From positions 75,746,410 through 75,810,409 of the forward strand of contig CM043960.1 of NCBI GenBank assembly GCA_014529385.2: 64,000 nucleotides of DNA, in the 5' to 3' direction. Positions within the stretch are counted from its first letter, which is position 1. Every line of letters begins with the position of its first letter. Both the position numbers and the translations under genes were made by a program. Under the pieces are notes generated by a model that did not search any database, had not been told where the DNA came from, and saw only the letters and a program-made list of their open reading frames with translations. Positions 35,316-47,200 of the stretch are shown piece after piece. Source of the DNA: Adiantum capillus-veneris. Taxonomy: Eukaryota; Streptophyta; Polypodiopsida; Polypodiales; Pteridaceae.

Positions 35316-37516
35316 ATGGATGACAATAGTAAAGAGAGTGAAATTAATGTTGATAACTTTGATTTGCTCATGAGCAAGCTACTAATGATGCTTCAATGCT
35401 TGTTAACTATCTTGTTTCTAGGCTTCAACAAGCCATGGGCAATCCATCTCTCCAAAGTGAAGTGCAACGGCAGCTCCGTGCTCACGGGATTCTCCAAGCT
35501 CATCACCCTTACGAGAGAACACCTAGGAAGCCTCCTTGTGAGACTACCAAAAGAGGTCTCTCTCTGATTCGGGAAGAAGAAGAGAATCCATACGAAGGGC
35601 TCAAGAATTTACTTCTTGATGATGCATATCCTTCCCAAAGGAGAACTCAAGAGCCTCCACCGAAGGAACGAGAAAGAAGCGAGTCTCCCGCCACCTCGGC
35701 GGAGATGGCTCCACGAAGACGGCGGGCTAAACGCTCTCCATCACCACTAAATCGGAGAAGACCATCGTATTCTTCTCCTCACCACAATTCAAAGAGGGAT
35801 GATAAAAAGCAAGAGAAGAAAAAGGCAAGAAAGAGGACACCCTCTTCTCCATCTTCTTCATCCTCTTCCTCTTATGAAAGCTATGGTGAAGACGACAAAG
35901 ATCAAGACAAGAAAAAGGCGAGAAAGAGGTCACCCTCTTCTCCACCTTCTTCATATTCTTCACCTTCTGAAGAAAGTGATGGTGCAACCTTTGAACCATC
36001 AAAAAGAAGGGGCCATAGGAAATCCTATGCCGCATGGAAGAGGTCGTCCAAGCTGAAGAAATTCAAAGAGGGAGGGAAGAGCATCTCTTTCCTTACCTAT
36101 GATGGTACCTTTGGTGCTACGGACAAAGTCTTGGCCTTTATCCAGCAATTCAATGCGGCGTTTGGAGATGAGGGCTTCACGGAGTCCTCTAAGCTAGTCC
36201 ATGTAGCTATGCACTTTCAAAAGTCTGCCAGACAATGGTGGTCTAGCCTACGAGCCAACGGTGAAGCTCCACGAACATGGAAGGCTTTAAGAGCTTCCAT
36301 TATGAAGCTGTTTTTGGCCACCGATGCCAAAGACAAAGTACTCACCGAATGGAGAATCTTAAAGCTCTCTCCCAATGAATCCATCGACAAATATGTAGGC
36401 AAGTTTTGGGACTTACAACTCAAAGCCACTGTCTTCAAAAAGTTGGATTTTGGAGAGCAAAAGCAACAGTTTTGTGCGGGCTTAACCGAAGAAATGGCGG
36501 AGTATGTCAACTCCCAAAGGCCACGTACCATATCGGCGGTAATACACCATACTATGGTGGTCTCTAGAATCAATTTCCAAACGGGGGTTAAAAGAAATAA
36601 TAAGCCCCCGGAAAACAAGGGTTCCAATGAGCCTAACGGGAAGGACAATGTCTACAAAGGTAAGAACAAACTCTCTCCTGAAGAGCTTGAGCGTTATCGC
36701 AAGGATAACTGGTGTTTCAAGTGCGGCGAACAAGGGCATGCGTACCACGCTTGTCCCCAAAAGAACAACCGCCAAGATCCTCCTAGAGCTTCCTTGGTTG
36801 AAATCCAAGAGGAGGAGACTCACCAAACAACTCACAAAGGATCTCCTCTATGCCATGCTTGGGGAAAGGTAAGAGAACATGATGCTTTTATTCTCTTTGA
36901 CCCTGGTTCTACTCACAATTTTATATCTATAGAGTTGGCCACCAAGCTAAGCATACAATCCTACGAGATGGGAGATATCCTACCCGCAGACAGTGCCTTC
37001 AAGTGGCAAGAAGCTTTAGTCACTCCCTTGATCGGGAAATTGAGGCTTCATGTCCAAGGCTATGTGGACAAAGAGGACTTCTTTATCTCTCCTCTCAAGC
37101 ATGAGGATGTAATCCTAGGGGCACCATGGTTTGACCGCCTTGCTGCCGATGTTAAATTTCCTGAAAGGAGAATCTCCTTTAAGTTCAGGGATAAAGACAT
37201 GTATATAGATGCTAAGGAAATGGCTAATACCATCCCCATTGTACATACACCAGCTTTCAACAAGTCAATAAAGAGCTCTATTTCCGTGTACATGATTTTT
37301 GTTAAAGATTCTAAAAATGAACCTAATGCTTTAGCAAAAGAAAATAAAAGCAACCAAAAGGAATTAGAGTTATCCAATTTTCTCAAGGGGTTTAAAGATG
37401 TTTTTATTTACGACATCCCTTGTGAGCTACCTCCTAAACGAGGTAATGATGACCATGCAATTGAAATTCTTCCAGGAAGCTCACCGCCTAACAAACCTCC
37501 TTATAGAGTTTCTTAA
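35316..37516 (+). CDS. gag: Gypsy-2 gag-protease region (open from 35,396, ends at an internal TAA)
   Basis: The family start at 35,316 (MDDNSKESEINVDNFD) goes out of frame by a 1-base loss near 35,364 relative to Gypsy-1; the main frame is open from ATG 35,396 for 706 codons. It has a long Ser/Arg/Lys-rich part with two related blocks (about residues 100-200; KKKARKR plus poly-Ser), a capsid-like block (about 228-390, QWWSSLRANGEAPRTWKALR), a CCHC knuckle CFKCGEQGHAYHAC (about 440), and an aspartic protease site FDPGSTHNF (about 500). It ends at TAA 37,514-37,516, where Gypsy-1 has CAA at the same place. Pol continues in the same frame, so gag and pol were one polyprotein and this stop is probably a mutation. 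Confidence 0.9.
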
Positions 37517-40207
37517 GCTCAACAAGAGGAGATTATGTGGCAAGTGCATGAGTTAGTTGAGAAGGGCATGGTTAGGCCTAGCTCATCTCTATTTTGCTCA
37601 CCTGTGCTATTAGCGCAAAAGAAAGACGGCACATATCGTATGTGTGTCGACTATAGAGCACTAAATAGGATCACTATCAAGAATAGGTTTCCCGTTCCAC
37701 GGGTAGAAGACCTATTTGATAAGCTACAAGGATCGACCTACTTCAGTAGGATTGACCTAAAAAGTGGCTATCATCAAATAAGGATAGTTGATCAAGACAT
37801 TGTAAACACCGCATTTTGTACTACATTTGGTCTTTACGTCATGCCTTTTGGCCTGACCAATGCACCAGCCACATTCAACCACTTGATGGAGAAGCTGTTC
37901 AGGCCTCATCAAACCTTCACTGGAGTGTTCTTTGATGATATTATCATCTACTCTAATTCATTGGAGGAACACAAGCAACATCTCCAGGTAATATTTCAAG
38001 TTTTAAGAGAGAATAAACTTTATGTTAATCAAAAGAAAAGTGAATTTTTCTTGCAAGAGATTCAGTATTTAGGTCACATTATCTCTCAAGATGGCATCCA
38101 AATGGATCCATCCAAGTTAGAGGTAATAAAAGGATGGCCTAAACCAAGGAATCTTCATGAACTAAGAAGCTTTATAGGTATGTGTGCATACTATAGACGC
38201 TTCATAGAAAAGTTCTCACAAATTGCGGGACCATTACATGACATAACAAAGAAAAGCGTTAGGTATACATGGTCTGCTAAGGAGAACAATGCTTTCGAAA
38301 ATCTTAAAGAAAAGCTTATCTCTCAACCTGTGCTTACACTACCGGATCTCTCAAAACCATTTGAAGTCCAATGTGATGCTTGTGGTGATTGCCTTGGAGC
38401 TGTTTTGCTCCAAGAAGGGCACGCCATAGGCTATGAGAGTCGAAGGCTCGACCCTGTGGAGCAAGCTCTAGGCATATACGAAAAGGAAATCCTTGCAGTT
38501 CTACATGCCTTAGACTCATGGAAGCACTATTTATTGGGGACTCCTTTCATTCTGCGAACGGATCACCAAAGTCTCAAGTACTTAATGACGCAGACCAAGC
38601 TCTCCGACAAACAAATGAGGTGGGCAAATTTCCTTTTGCAATTTCATTTTCATATTGCTCACATTGCTGGAAAGCACAATGAAGTAGCCGATGCACTCTC
38701 AAGACGGCCAAGAGTGAATGCGGTTTCCATAGCAACTCACAATGATCTATCTTCAATGATAGATGAGTACGCTATTGATCCCGACTTTAGAGATGTGATT
38801 TCAGCCCTGACATTAGGGAAGAAAGAAGAACCATTCACTTTACAAGATGGTTATCTTCTCTATGGAAATAGACTATGCGTTACTAACTCACTATGTGAGA
38901 AAGTAATGAATGAATCTCATGCTCCATCTTATGCGGGGCATAGAGGCATTCAGTCTACCTTAAAGGGAATAGAAACATATTTCTATTGGCCTACCATGAA
39001 AGTGAACATACAAGAGTATGTTTCCAAATGTGTGGTATGCCAAAAGACAAAATTTGATAGAGGGAAGCAACTTAGATTGCTTCAATCCTTGCCAATCCCT
39101 AATTCACCATGGGAGAGCATATCCATGGATTTTATCTTTGGATTGCCTAAGTCTATCCATGGGAATACGGGAATATGGACGATAGTAGACAGGTTCAGTA
39201 AACAAGATCATTTAATACCTGTCAAAAAGACTATCAAAGCCCATCAAATGGCAACCCTCTTCATTTCACAAATTTTCAAGTACCATGGCTTGCCAATGTC
39301 CATAGTGTCGGATAGAGATCCTAGAATGACCAGTAATTTTTGGAAGGGTCTCTTTGAGAATTTAGGTACAAGGCTAAACTTCTCTTCAGCCTATTATCCA
39401 CAAACGGATGGCCAAAGTGAAATAGCTAACCTAACAATTCTCGATCTACTAAAAGCCTATGTAACGGAAGTAGATCAAAGATCCCAATGGGAGAAGTACT
39501 TACCCTTAGTGGAGTATGCTTACAATAACACTGTACATAATTCCACGGGAAAAGCACCTTTCGAGGTAATTGAGGGAAGATCAAAAAGTCCCTTGCTACT
39601 TAAGGTACATGGGAAGATCTTCGCTGCAGATGAGTACAGCCGAGACCTACAAGAATCTTTTCAAAAGATTAAGGATGCTATCTCTATCTCACAGCAAAGG
39701 CAAAAGGCTGCTGCTGACAAGCACAGAAGAGCCCAAGCCTTTAAAGAAAACGATTGGGTCTTGTTAAAGTTTCCAAAGGCTCGATTAAGGCACACGACGG
39801 GCAAGAATCCTACGGGCCACCAAAAGTACTATGCTAAACTAGCAAAAAGGTACTATGGTCCCTTTCAGATTCTTAGGCCAATCAATGAGATGACCTATCA
39901 ACTCAAGTTTCCCAATCATTGGCTCATACACAATGCTTTCCATGTGAGCCTATTAAAGCCTTACAAAGGAGAGCCACCTCAAGAACCAACTATTGAAGAC
40001 CCACCGGAGATCGAGGACCAAGAGGAGGTGCTGCAGCCCGAGTCCATTCTCCGACATGAAGACAAGGTACTAAGAGGCGGTAAGACTATCCGACGATATC
40101 TTATTAAGTTTAAGAATTATCCTTTTGAAGATGCTAGATGGATGCAAGGCATACAATTAAAGGATAACCTAAACCTTGTCAATGCTTACAATGCTTCCCA
40201 AGAGTAA
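37517..40207 (+). CDS. pol: Gypsy-2 pol: RT, RNase H, integrase, chromodomain
   Basis: Same frame as the gag part, open to TAA at 40,205; the first ATG is at 37,535 (MWQVHELVEKGMVRP). RT: KDGTYRMCVDYRALNRITIK, FSRIDLKSGYHQIRI, and FFDDIIIYS (about residue 131). RNase H: VQCDACGDCLGAVLLQEGHA (about 278) and TDHQSLKYLM. Integrase: HHCC finger (CVVCQKTKF, about 500), core MDFIFGLPKS, SDRDPRMTSNFW and TDGQSEIANLTI. C-terminal chromodomain about 832-885 (YLIKFKNYPFEDARW), which in chromoviruses guides insertion to marked chromatin. Relative to Gypsy-1, nine bases are missing in the RT motif before VMPFGLTNAP, deleting EYI. It is otherwise intact, but the upstream TAA separates it from gag. Confidence 0.92.
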   Translation, partial: AQQEEIMWQVHELVEKGMVRPSSSLFCSPVLLAQKKDGTYRMCVDYRALNRITIKNRFPVPRVEDLFDKLQGSTYFSRIDLKSGYHQIRIVDQDIVNTAFCTTFGLYVMPFGLTNAPATFNHLMEKLFRPHQTFTGVFFDDIIIYSNSLEEHKQHLQVIFQVLRENKLYVNQKKSEFFLQEIQYLGHIISQDGIQMDPSKLEVIKGWPKPRNLHELRSFIGMCAYYRRFIEKFSQIAGPLHDITKKSVRYTWSAKENNAFENLKEKLISQPVLTLPDLSKPFEVQCDACGDCLGAVLLQEGHAIGYESRRLDPVEQALGIYEKEILAVLHALDSWKHYLLGTPFILRTDHQSLKYLMTQTKLSDKQMRWANFLLQFHFHIAHIAGKHNEVADALSRRPRVNAVSIATHNDLSSMIDEYAIDPDFRDVISALTLGKKEEPFTLQDGYLLYGNRLCVTNSLCEKVMNESHAPSYAGHRGIQSTLKGIETYFYWPTMKVNIQEYVSKCVVCQKTKFDRGKQLRLLQSLPIPNSPWESISMDFIFGLPKSIHGNTGIWTIVDRFSKQDHLIPVKKTIKAHQMATLFISQIFKYHGLPMSIVSDRDPRMTSNFWKGLFENLGTRLNFSSAYYPQTDGQSEIANLTILDLLKAYVTEVDQRSQWEKYLPLVEYAYNNTVHNSTGKAPFEVIEGRSKSPLLLKVHGKIFAADEYSRDLQESFQKIKDAISISQQRQKAAADKHRRAQAFKENDWVLLKFPKARLRHTTGKNPTGHQKYYAKLAKRYYGPFQILRPINEMTYQLKFPNHWLIHNAFHVSLLKPYKGEPPQEPTIEDPPEIEDQEEVLQPESILRHEDKVLRGGKTIRRYLIKFKNYPFEDARWMQGIQLKDNLNLVNAYNASQE

Positions 40208-40566
40208 TCAAATGTACAAAATGTTTAAAAAAATGAACAAAGTTTTTGTCTTATAAGACTCTCTTTTTCTTTATTTGTGCACAAAAATGAAGTAGTATGC
40301 ATGCTTAGATCAAGTTTGTGGAGACGACGTCTCCCAAACACCAAGTATAGCTTGTCACTTTACTACGGAAGACTAATAGGACTGATGTGCAGACATGCTT
40401 GCGGCAGCCTCACGCTCTCAAGCGCCAAATGGACTAGTCATCCATTATGGAATGATGTCGTAGGGTAATGTAGGGATCTTCTACCCGCTAAGAAAAGGAC
40501 TCATGAATATGCTTTATCTTCTCTACACCATAGTCAAGGACGACTATGATTTCAAGAGAGAGGTAA
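40208..40566 (+). other. Gypsy-2 3' UTR and polypurine tract
   Basis: Noncoding. Ends tttcaagagagaggtaa before the LTR. Matches 27,403-27,759 and 15,345-15,697. Confidence 0.75.
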
Positions 40567-42157
40567 TGTCATAATACTCAATATCTAATTCTCCTAAATG
40601 ATTTTCTCATATTAAACTGATCATTTAATGTGGGGAAGTGCCAGGGGAGAAAAAGCTAGAATATTGGTTAAGCTAGCAGACCGGCCACAGTAGGGATCCA
40701 AAGGACGGAAAATAGGGATCCAAAGGGGGGGCCATCTGCAAAAGATCCATGTGCAACAATGGGCTAAAAAGACCCTTAGGTTCAGCCCATTAAGACTTCC
40801 AAAATGCTAAGGTTCCAAAATTCAAAGGTTGCGTCCAAAGGGTTAAAGCTTAGGGGGAATTGGATGCTTTGTGTGCTCTCCAAAGTCAATGCACATCCCT
40901 ACATGGGAGGGGGCGAGCCCTTCTTCTAGGGGATGAGAGAGAAAGCCACACACACACACACACACAAGCCCCTTTACACGAAGGGAATTAGGGACACATG
41001 TCAGTTCCCTAACCCAGATGCCCACAAGGTGTGCCCAATTCCTATTGGATGACCCTTGAAGTGGACCAATGAGAATTAAGCTAGAGTAAATCTAGTTTAA
41101 TTAATTTAAAAACATTTAATAAAAGAAACCAATAAGAATTAAGTCTCCTAGAAGACTATTGGGCAGTCTCCCAAAGGGTTCAATGAGCATTCAGGAGCCC
41201 CATGGCTTGCCTGATTCCTATTGGCCAGGAGGCAAAGGGGTCCAATGAGAGTTTAGTTTAATTATTTAATTACCTCAAGCTCTCACAAAAGGGGAAAGGG
41301 GGACACATGTCAGAATGCTATCACTTATGCCGCTTAATTGTAATTGGCTTGACTTGGGGAGGGTTAATGAGGCTGCAGGAAGAGCAAATAGCAAGGGGGC
41401 TCGCCCAAGAGAAAGAGGGGGGCTGATTTTTGCTTGGCATTATTACACACACACTCACACAATCTCATGGTGAAGAAAGAGAAGACTATCTCTTCCCAAG
41501 CTTTAGTGGAGAACTCATCACCTACTCCAAGCTTGTGAGATAGAAGCCTACATCAATACTCTCTTGGCATGTGGATGCAAATCCAACCAAGAGCCAAGAT
41601 TCAATGCATGCTCATCTCCTCTATCAAGCTAATTACTAAGCTAAGCTATGCTAATATGAGTGATTATGTGAGGAGGAGTACATCTTTCTCGTAAGATATT
41701 CCTTCTTCCTCTCAATCTACTCTCATACCCTGCTAGCTCTCACCATCTTCGAAGGTGTGTGAGGTCTTGGGTCTGAGAACGGGGATAATTCAAGTTGTGT
41801 TTGTTGAGTGTTTTGCTTAGTGCATGAAGCTTCCATCTTCATTGCACTAGCTAGTTTTGAAGGAACACAAAGAATTGTATTGTACAATGTCCCTCTTGAT
41901 GGGAGAAACCATAATACAAAGCCTTTTGGAGGGGGGACCGGCTCCATGCAAATCCGGTCCTCAACTGTTGTCAATAGCTTAATTTCTCTCTCTTTTGAAA
42001 GTATTGTTGATGCTATCTAACTAGGTGTTATGCTTTTTGTTGCTCTCTCCACCCAAGCACTCTTGTAATTCTCATTAGGAATCTATTCTAATGAAATGCC
42101 CACTATGTTCATGCTAATTTCCGCTACACATAAGTTATTAGGCCACTAAATGTTACA
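40567..42157 (+). repeat. Gypsy-2 3' LTR, 1,591 bp
   Basis: Starts tgtcataatactc and ends aaatgttaca. It is uninterrupted and so serves as the empty-site reference for Copia-1. Contains a short (CA)n run at about 40,945. Confidence 0.92.
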
Positions 42158-42542
42158 TTGATAATTAAAAATTCATTCACTTTAATAGTACTGAGACAGA
42201 TTGATTACTTGAAGCATAATGATTTTGGAAGTTCAAAATAAGAAAACTCGCACATAACCGCCGTGACAAATTTGAGCCTTTGTAGATTTACTCAAGTGCT
42301 ACACCTCTAAGAAAACTCCAATCTAGAGATGGAAGTGCTCTTTCTAGCTTATGGAATCCATAGTTCACTAATAGTTCATCATTGACACGTAGTTGTATAA
42401 TGGCATTCACTAAAATGTATCTTGGAACATCTCTCCTTTGGATTCTAGTCCATATCCATTTTTGCATTCCAGAAATGTGCAATTGGTTCTTGCTATTCTT
42501 CCTTAACTACTATTTATTAGGCTTGCTATGTTTTGGTGTGTA
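42158..42542. other. No recognisable gene
   Basis: Short AT-rich stretch between the Gypsy-2 LTR and an old LTR-like repeat; no motif seen. Confidence 0.5.
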
Positions 42543-42935
42543 TATATTGGGGTAAATGTGGAGTGCCTCTTACCTCAGTCGGATGATCCAAAGATGTCTG
42601 GCTATCCATCACTTATACACACCTTATTATTTATTAGATAGGATAATAAGAGACTCTCTCATACATTGTGGTGAGCTACTGCATCCCCATCTCAAAGCGT
42701 ATAGGGATTGCAAAAAGCACGGCGGTGTGGAGATCTTTGAGGTAAAAGCTTGCTCACTCTTTGCACTAGAGGGATCAAAAAATCTTGGAAACTTTGTGAG
42801 AACACAATGCGAGCTTGTGAGCTCAGCTGAGAGTGATGTTTGCTCTTCTGGAAGCTCAGACAAGAGTGTGGAAGATAGTATGTAGGTGAAGGTGTTGTTA
42901 CTCTAAAAACGGTGTGCATAGCAGCACTATGTTCA
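42543..42935 (+). repeat. Family-X LTR-like repeat, copy A
   Basis: Shares ggtaaa...gtgcctcttacctca.tcgga and cattgtggtgag with 50,458 onward (same orientation). It shares a longer stretch, gagcttgtgagctcag...gagtgtggaaga, with the reverse complement of about 60,040-60,170. Copies A and B bracket an old plus-strand Copia RNase H-type fragment, so they are plausibly its LTRs. Exact ends are unclear. Confidence 0.6.
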
Positions 42936-43958
42936 AATTCATTTTTCTCCTTGTGTACAATGCACATATAAAAAAAATTCATGTTCTACCCCTTTGTTTC
43001 GACGTGGTCTACTTTGCAAAAGAAATTTTTTGTAAATTCCTCACTGTTTTGCTGATATCGAACTTAGGCTGACTGTATGCAGGAAATTTGAGGTTTTTGG
43101 CTCACGCATTGTGCGACCATGATGCACTTTTGGAAGCATGACAAGTGCTCAAAGTTGGGTGCATAAATTTTTGAGCCAAATACAAAATTTCAGCTTGTGC
43201 AGAGCTTGAGATTTAAGGTTTAATGGTAGATTTGGGACCAAGAATCACGGAGGCATTCACACACCATTGTAGCTGTCTCTTGAGAGATGCAAATTTTCCA
43301 GCACTACACGTGGAGCTTCTTTGCAAGTCTTCTCATGATACTTTGGTAGCAATTATGTGCTTTTTTTCATGGTCTTTGCGGATGAATTTGCATCCAGTTA
43401 TGGTTCCTAGTTGATGCCCATTGTACATGAATTTTGGCAAGCACTTTTGAGTGTTGGTGAGCTGTCTTGAGAGCATCGTTTCTACATTGATCAATTTTCT
43501 AGATTACACCTATTTTGATTCTTCTTGATGTGCAATATTTCCATCGATGTACGTTCAATGAAGATTGTCATTTTATGTGACATTATGGAGCCATTTTGGA
43601 ACTCTTTTGGTATTTCTACTCTTTGACAGTGAGTAGTGTTATAGTTTCAGGTTTTGAGTCCTCTTTTGAGGACTATAGTGGTTAAGAGTTTCTCTCACTT
43701 TGGCATCTTTGATACAGTTTATGGCTGAGATTTTGCTTGAGAATTTTCTCATTTTGTAGGGAAGACTCTATTCAATTTTCCATATATTTCTCACTAGCAT
43801 ACTTTTGGCGTGATTGCCATGCAATCTTTTGATGCATTTACAATCCTTGGATTGAGACAATGATTCTCTATTTTGTGCTTGACTTTGCTCCCACATTGAC
43901 GGGCATATTATTATTTTTAGATATGGATTGGTGTTCTTGTATACACTCTCACAAGAGT
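42936..43958 (+). other. Interior of old family-X element, no recognisable gene
   Basis: The first part resembles the sequence inside copy C on the minus strand (tttttctcctt..., gacgtgg.ctac...ctttgc). The rest carries no nameable motif and hosts the Copia-2 insertion. Confidence 0.45.
43954..43958. repeat. Target-site duplication agagt, left copy
   Basis: agagt here and at 49,073-49,077 flank Copia-2. Confidence 0.9.
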
Positions 43959-44185
43959 TGTTGGATTTAGGGTTGCAGAGAAACGCACACAGCTTGGAGA
44001 AGACGAAGGAAGCTCAAGGCACACAATAGAGAGTGTGTTACTTAGTGTGCAATGGAAAGATAGATAGCCCTAGAGTGATGGGCGTATATACAATGCTCAG
44101 GGGGAAAAACCTCCTAAAGAGGGAAAAAATGCCACGGCAGTCCTAGTGTGTTCACACACATCACTACCACATGTATATGGTAACA
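43959..44185 (-). repeat. Copia-2 3' LTR (227 bp)
   Basis: Matches 48,846-49,072 with roughly 11 substitutions. On the minus strand the following internal sequence (ctaggggggatc before tgttacc) is the polypurine tract. Confidence 0.93.
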
Positions 44186-44260
44186 GATCCCCCCTAGAGT
44201 GATGCAGTGAACGAGAGTTGGCACATGAGTAAAGGGAAGTGCCATGCCCTGAGGACATGA

Positions 44261-47200
44261 TCAGTCCACAAAGGGGAGTAAGACCAAAGATTTGCGGAAA
44301 TCTTCAAGCTTCTCACGAGACAATGCCTTTGTGAAAAGATCTGCAAGGTTGTCCTGTGTTGGCGCATAAGCCAAGCTGATCTCTCGTGCTGAGAGACTCT
44401 CCCTAACATAGTGGTAATTCACCTCAATGTGCTTTGTGCGAGCATGAAAAACTGGGTTCCTTGCAACTGCCAATGCGCTCTGACTGTCAGTGTAGATAGT
44501 GTTGGCAGTGTCCTGTCCAACACCCAAATCAGCCATAAGGCGTTTGAGCCATACACACTCAACCGTAGCTATGAAGACTGCCCTGTACTCAGCCTCACAA
44601 CTCGAAGTGGCAATAGTAGGTTGCTTCTTGCTCAACCATGATATACATGAACTGCCAAGCATGAAACAAAAACCACTTGTGGACCCTCGCGTGTCAAAAC
44701 AACCAACCCAATCTGAGTCCGAAAAAGCATGTAAGTCTGGCGGCAATGATCCCCGCTTGGGATAAAACAAGCCAAGATGTAAAGGGCCACTAAGGTAGTG
44801 GAAAATACTCTTGACATCCTGCCAATGCTTAGAGCCTGGGCTATGCATAAATCTGCTGACTTGTAAGACTAAAACTGAATATCCGGCCTCGTGTTGCATA
44901 CATAAATGAGGCAGCCAACAGCATTTTGGTAAAGAGTGACATCAGCAGGATTGCCAGCATCATGTAGACTCAACTTCAAACTTTTTTCCATGGGAGTGGC
45001 AATAGGTTTCCAATCCTCAAGTCCAAACTTACATAGCAATGTCTCTATGTAACTTTTCTGACACAAGGCAATACCACCATCACACTGCTTAAACTGTATA
45101 CCCAAGTAATGATGCAACAGCCCCAAATCTTTCATCTTGAAAGTAGCATTCAAATCAGCCTTAAATTCAGCAATATGTCTCTCATTTGGTCCAGTCATCA
45201 ACAAATCATCGACATAAAGAACCACAATGAGAAGTACATCATCCGCATGCTTTACATACAATGTGCTTTCTGTTGGACTGTTACGAAAGCCTATTTTAAC
45301 CAAATGAGTGTCAGCTTTCTCATACCAAGCACGAGGAGATTGCTTCAACCCATACAAAGCCTTCTTACATCTGCACACTTTGTCCTCTTGTCCTTTTATG
45401 ATGAGGCTGCATTACATAAACTTCCTCAAATATGTCACCATTCAAGAAAGCAGTAACAATGTCTGATTGATGTACATCCCAACCAAAATGAGCTGTCAAT
45501 GCACATAGAAAACGCACAGTAGTCATACGACAAGTGGGAGCAAAGGTCTCTTCATAATCTATGCCTTTTTGTTGTGCATAACCCTTTGCAACAAGTCGAG
45601 CCTTATGGCGATCGATCTCACCATCCGGCTTGCGTTTCAACTTGTAAACCCACTTTGTACCAATGGCCTTTTTGCCAGGAGGAAAATCACATAAAGTCCA
45701 TGTGTCATTTTCTATAAGTGCATCATATTCTGATTGCATGGCAGCCATCCAATTTTTTGAATTCTGTGCTTCATCAAAAGACAGAGGCTCTTCAACATCA
45801 TGCAAGCTAGACACAACCAAAGCATAACAATCTGATGTATAAGATGCATGGCAACAGCCTGACCGAGTACGACTAGACAAAGGTGCATCCAATTTGCTGT
45901 CACGCAAAGTGTGCACCAGCCATTTTGGCATACCTCTAGCTTGCTCATTTTCAGCCCTTTCCTCATCAAGTACATCATGTACATCTGCATCAGTAATAGG
46001 CTGATCTAAAACATTTTTAGAAACCCCCATAGGCTGTACATTTGCCTCATTGGAACTTACATTCGTATTTCCACCACTGAAAAGAGGCAACAAAGTGTCA
46101 TAAATGTCCTGTGAGCTTACATTACTATCTCCAGTACATGATGAACAGAATCTTCCAAAAACACTACATCTCGAGAAACCAGATACCTTTTGTTTGCGGA
46201 TGATACAACCTGTAACCTTTGCTTTCAGTACTATAACCAACAAAAATGCATTTGACAGCCTTATCATCCAATTTTCTGCGCTACACTTGTGGCAGCAAAG
46301 TATATACCAAACATCCAAAAACATGCATGCGCTCAATAGAAGGCTTTCTATCATGCCATGCTTCATATTGAGTAATAGACTACAAAGCTTTCGTAGGACA
46401 CCTGTTAAGTACATATGTGGCACACATGATGGCCTCAAGCCAAAAAGAATGCGGCAAAGCTTGACTTTTGACCATACATCGAGCCATTTCCGTCAGTGAC
46501 CTGTATTTCCTCTGAGCAACACCATTTTGCTGAGGTGTATAAGGCACTGTACATTGGTGTTTTATCCCACGCCTAGCCAGAAATGCATTGAATCATGAGA
46601 CATATACTCCCCCCCTCGATCGGAACGAAGGGTGCCCATAGTACATTTCGAGACATTTTCAGCCATAGCCAGAAATTGTTTGAAGCACATAAAAACTTTG
46701 GACTTTGCTTTAAGCAAAAATACCCATGCATGCCTGGAGTAATCATCAATGAAAGTCACGAAGTACAGGTAATTGCCCAAGGACGGAGTTTGCATGGGCC
46801 CACAAACATCACTATGCACAAGCTGCAACCTGCATGTGGCCCGAACCATCCTTTGGAAATTTAGAACGCTTCATCTTACCCAAAATACATCCTTCACAAA
46901 CATGTTTGACAGGTGCTTCAAGAGGTGGCAAAGAAGCAACCATATCAGATTTCTGCAAACGCAGCAAACTGGCAAAATTCAGATGACCAAAACGTGCATG
47001 CCAAAGTTTTGCATCTGAAATAGCCCTTGAATCTACACTAGCATTTGCAAAATTTTGTCCACACTTGTCATACAAAGTGATCTTATACAGCCCACGGCAC
47101 AAAAGGCCAGATGGAACAATTTCATCACCAAAACTGAGATCATGAACTGTACATCAGTCATCCACAAATTTGACTACAAGTCCAAGTCTAGCAAGTGCGG

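Larger units (their letters stand above)
27760..42157 (+). mobile_element. Gypsy-2: near-complete chromodomain Ty3/gypsy retrotransposon
   Basis: The 5' LTR (split by Copia-1), PBS, leader, gag-pro-pol and 3' LTR are all present. The coding region is one frame from 35,396 to 40,207 except for a single TAA, and the family start at 35,316 is put out of frame by a 1-base deletion. In the 337-bp part compared by eye, the LTRs differ at about six positions, so it is older than Copia-1. A stump of another copy directly precedes its 5' LTR. The chromodomain and single polyprotein place it among plant chromoviruses. Confidence 0.92.

Noticed and set aside
36217-36835. Antisense ORFs across Gypsy-2 gag (and across Copia-1 and LINE coding regions)
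   Set aside because: They mirror well-supported sense coding regions and show no independent motif.
42556-42885. 109-codon ORF over family-X LTR copy A
   Set aside because: It lies in an LTR-like repeat with no frame shared by the other copies.
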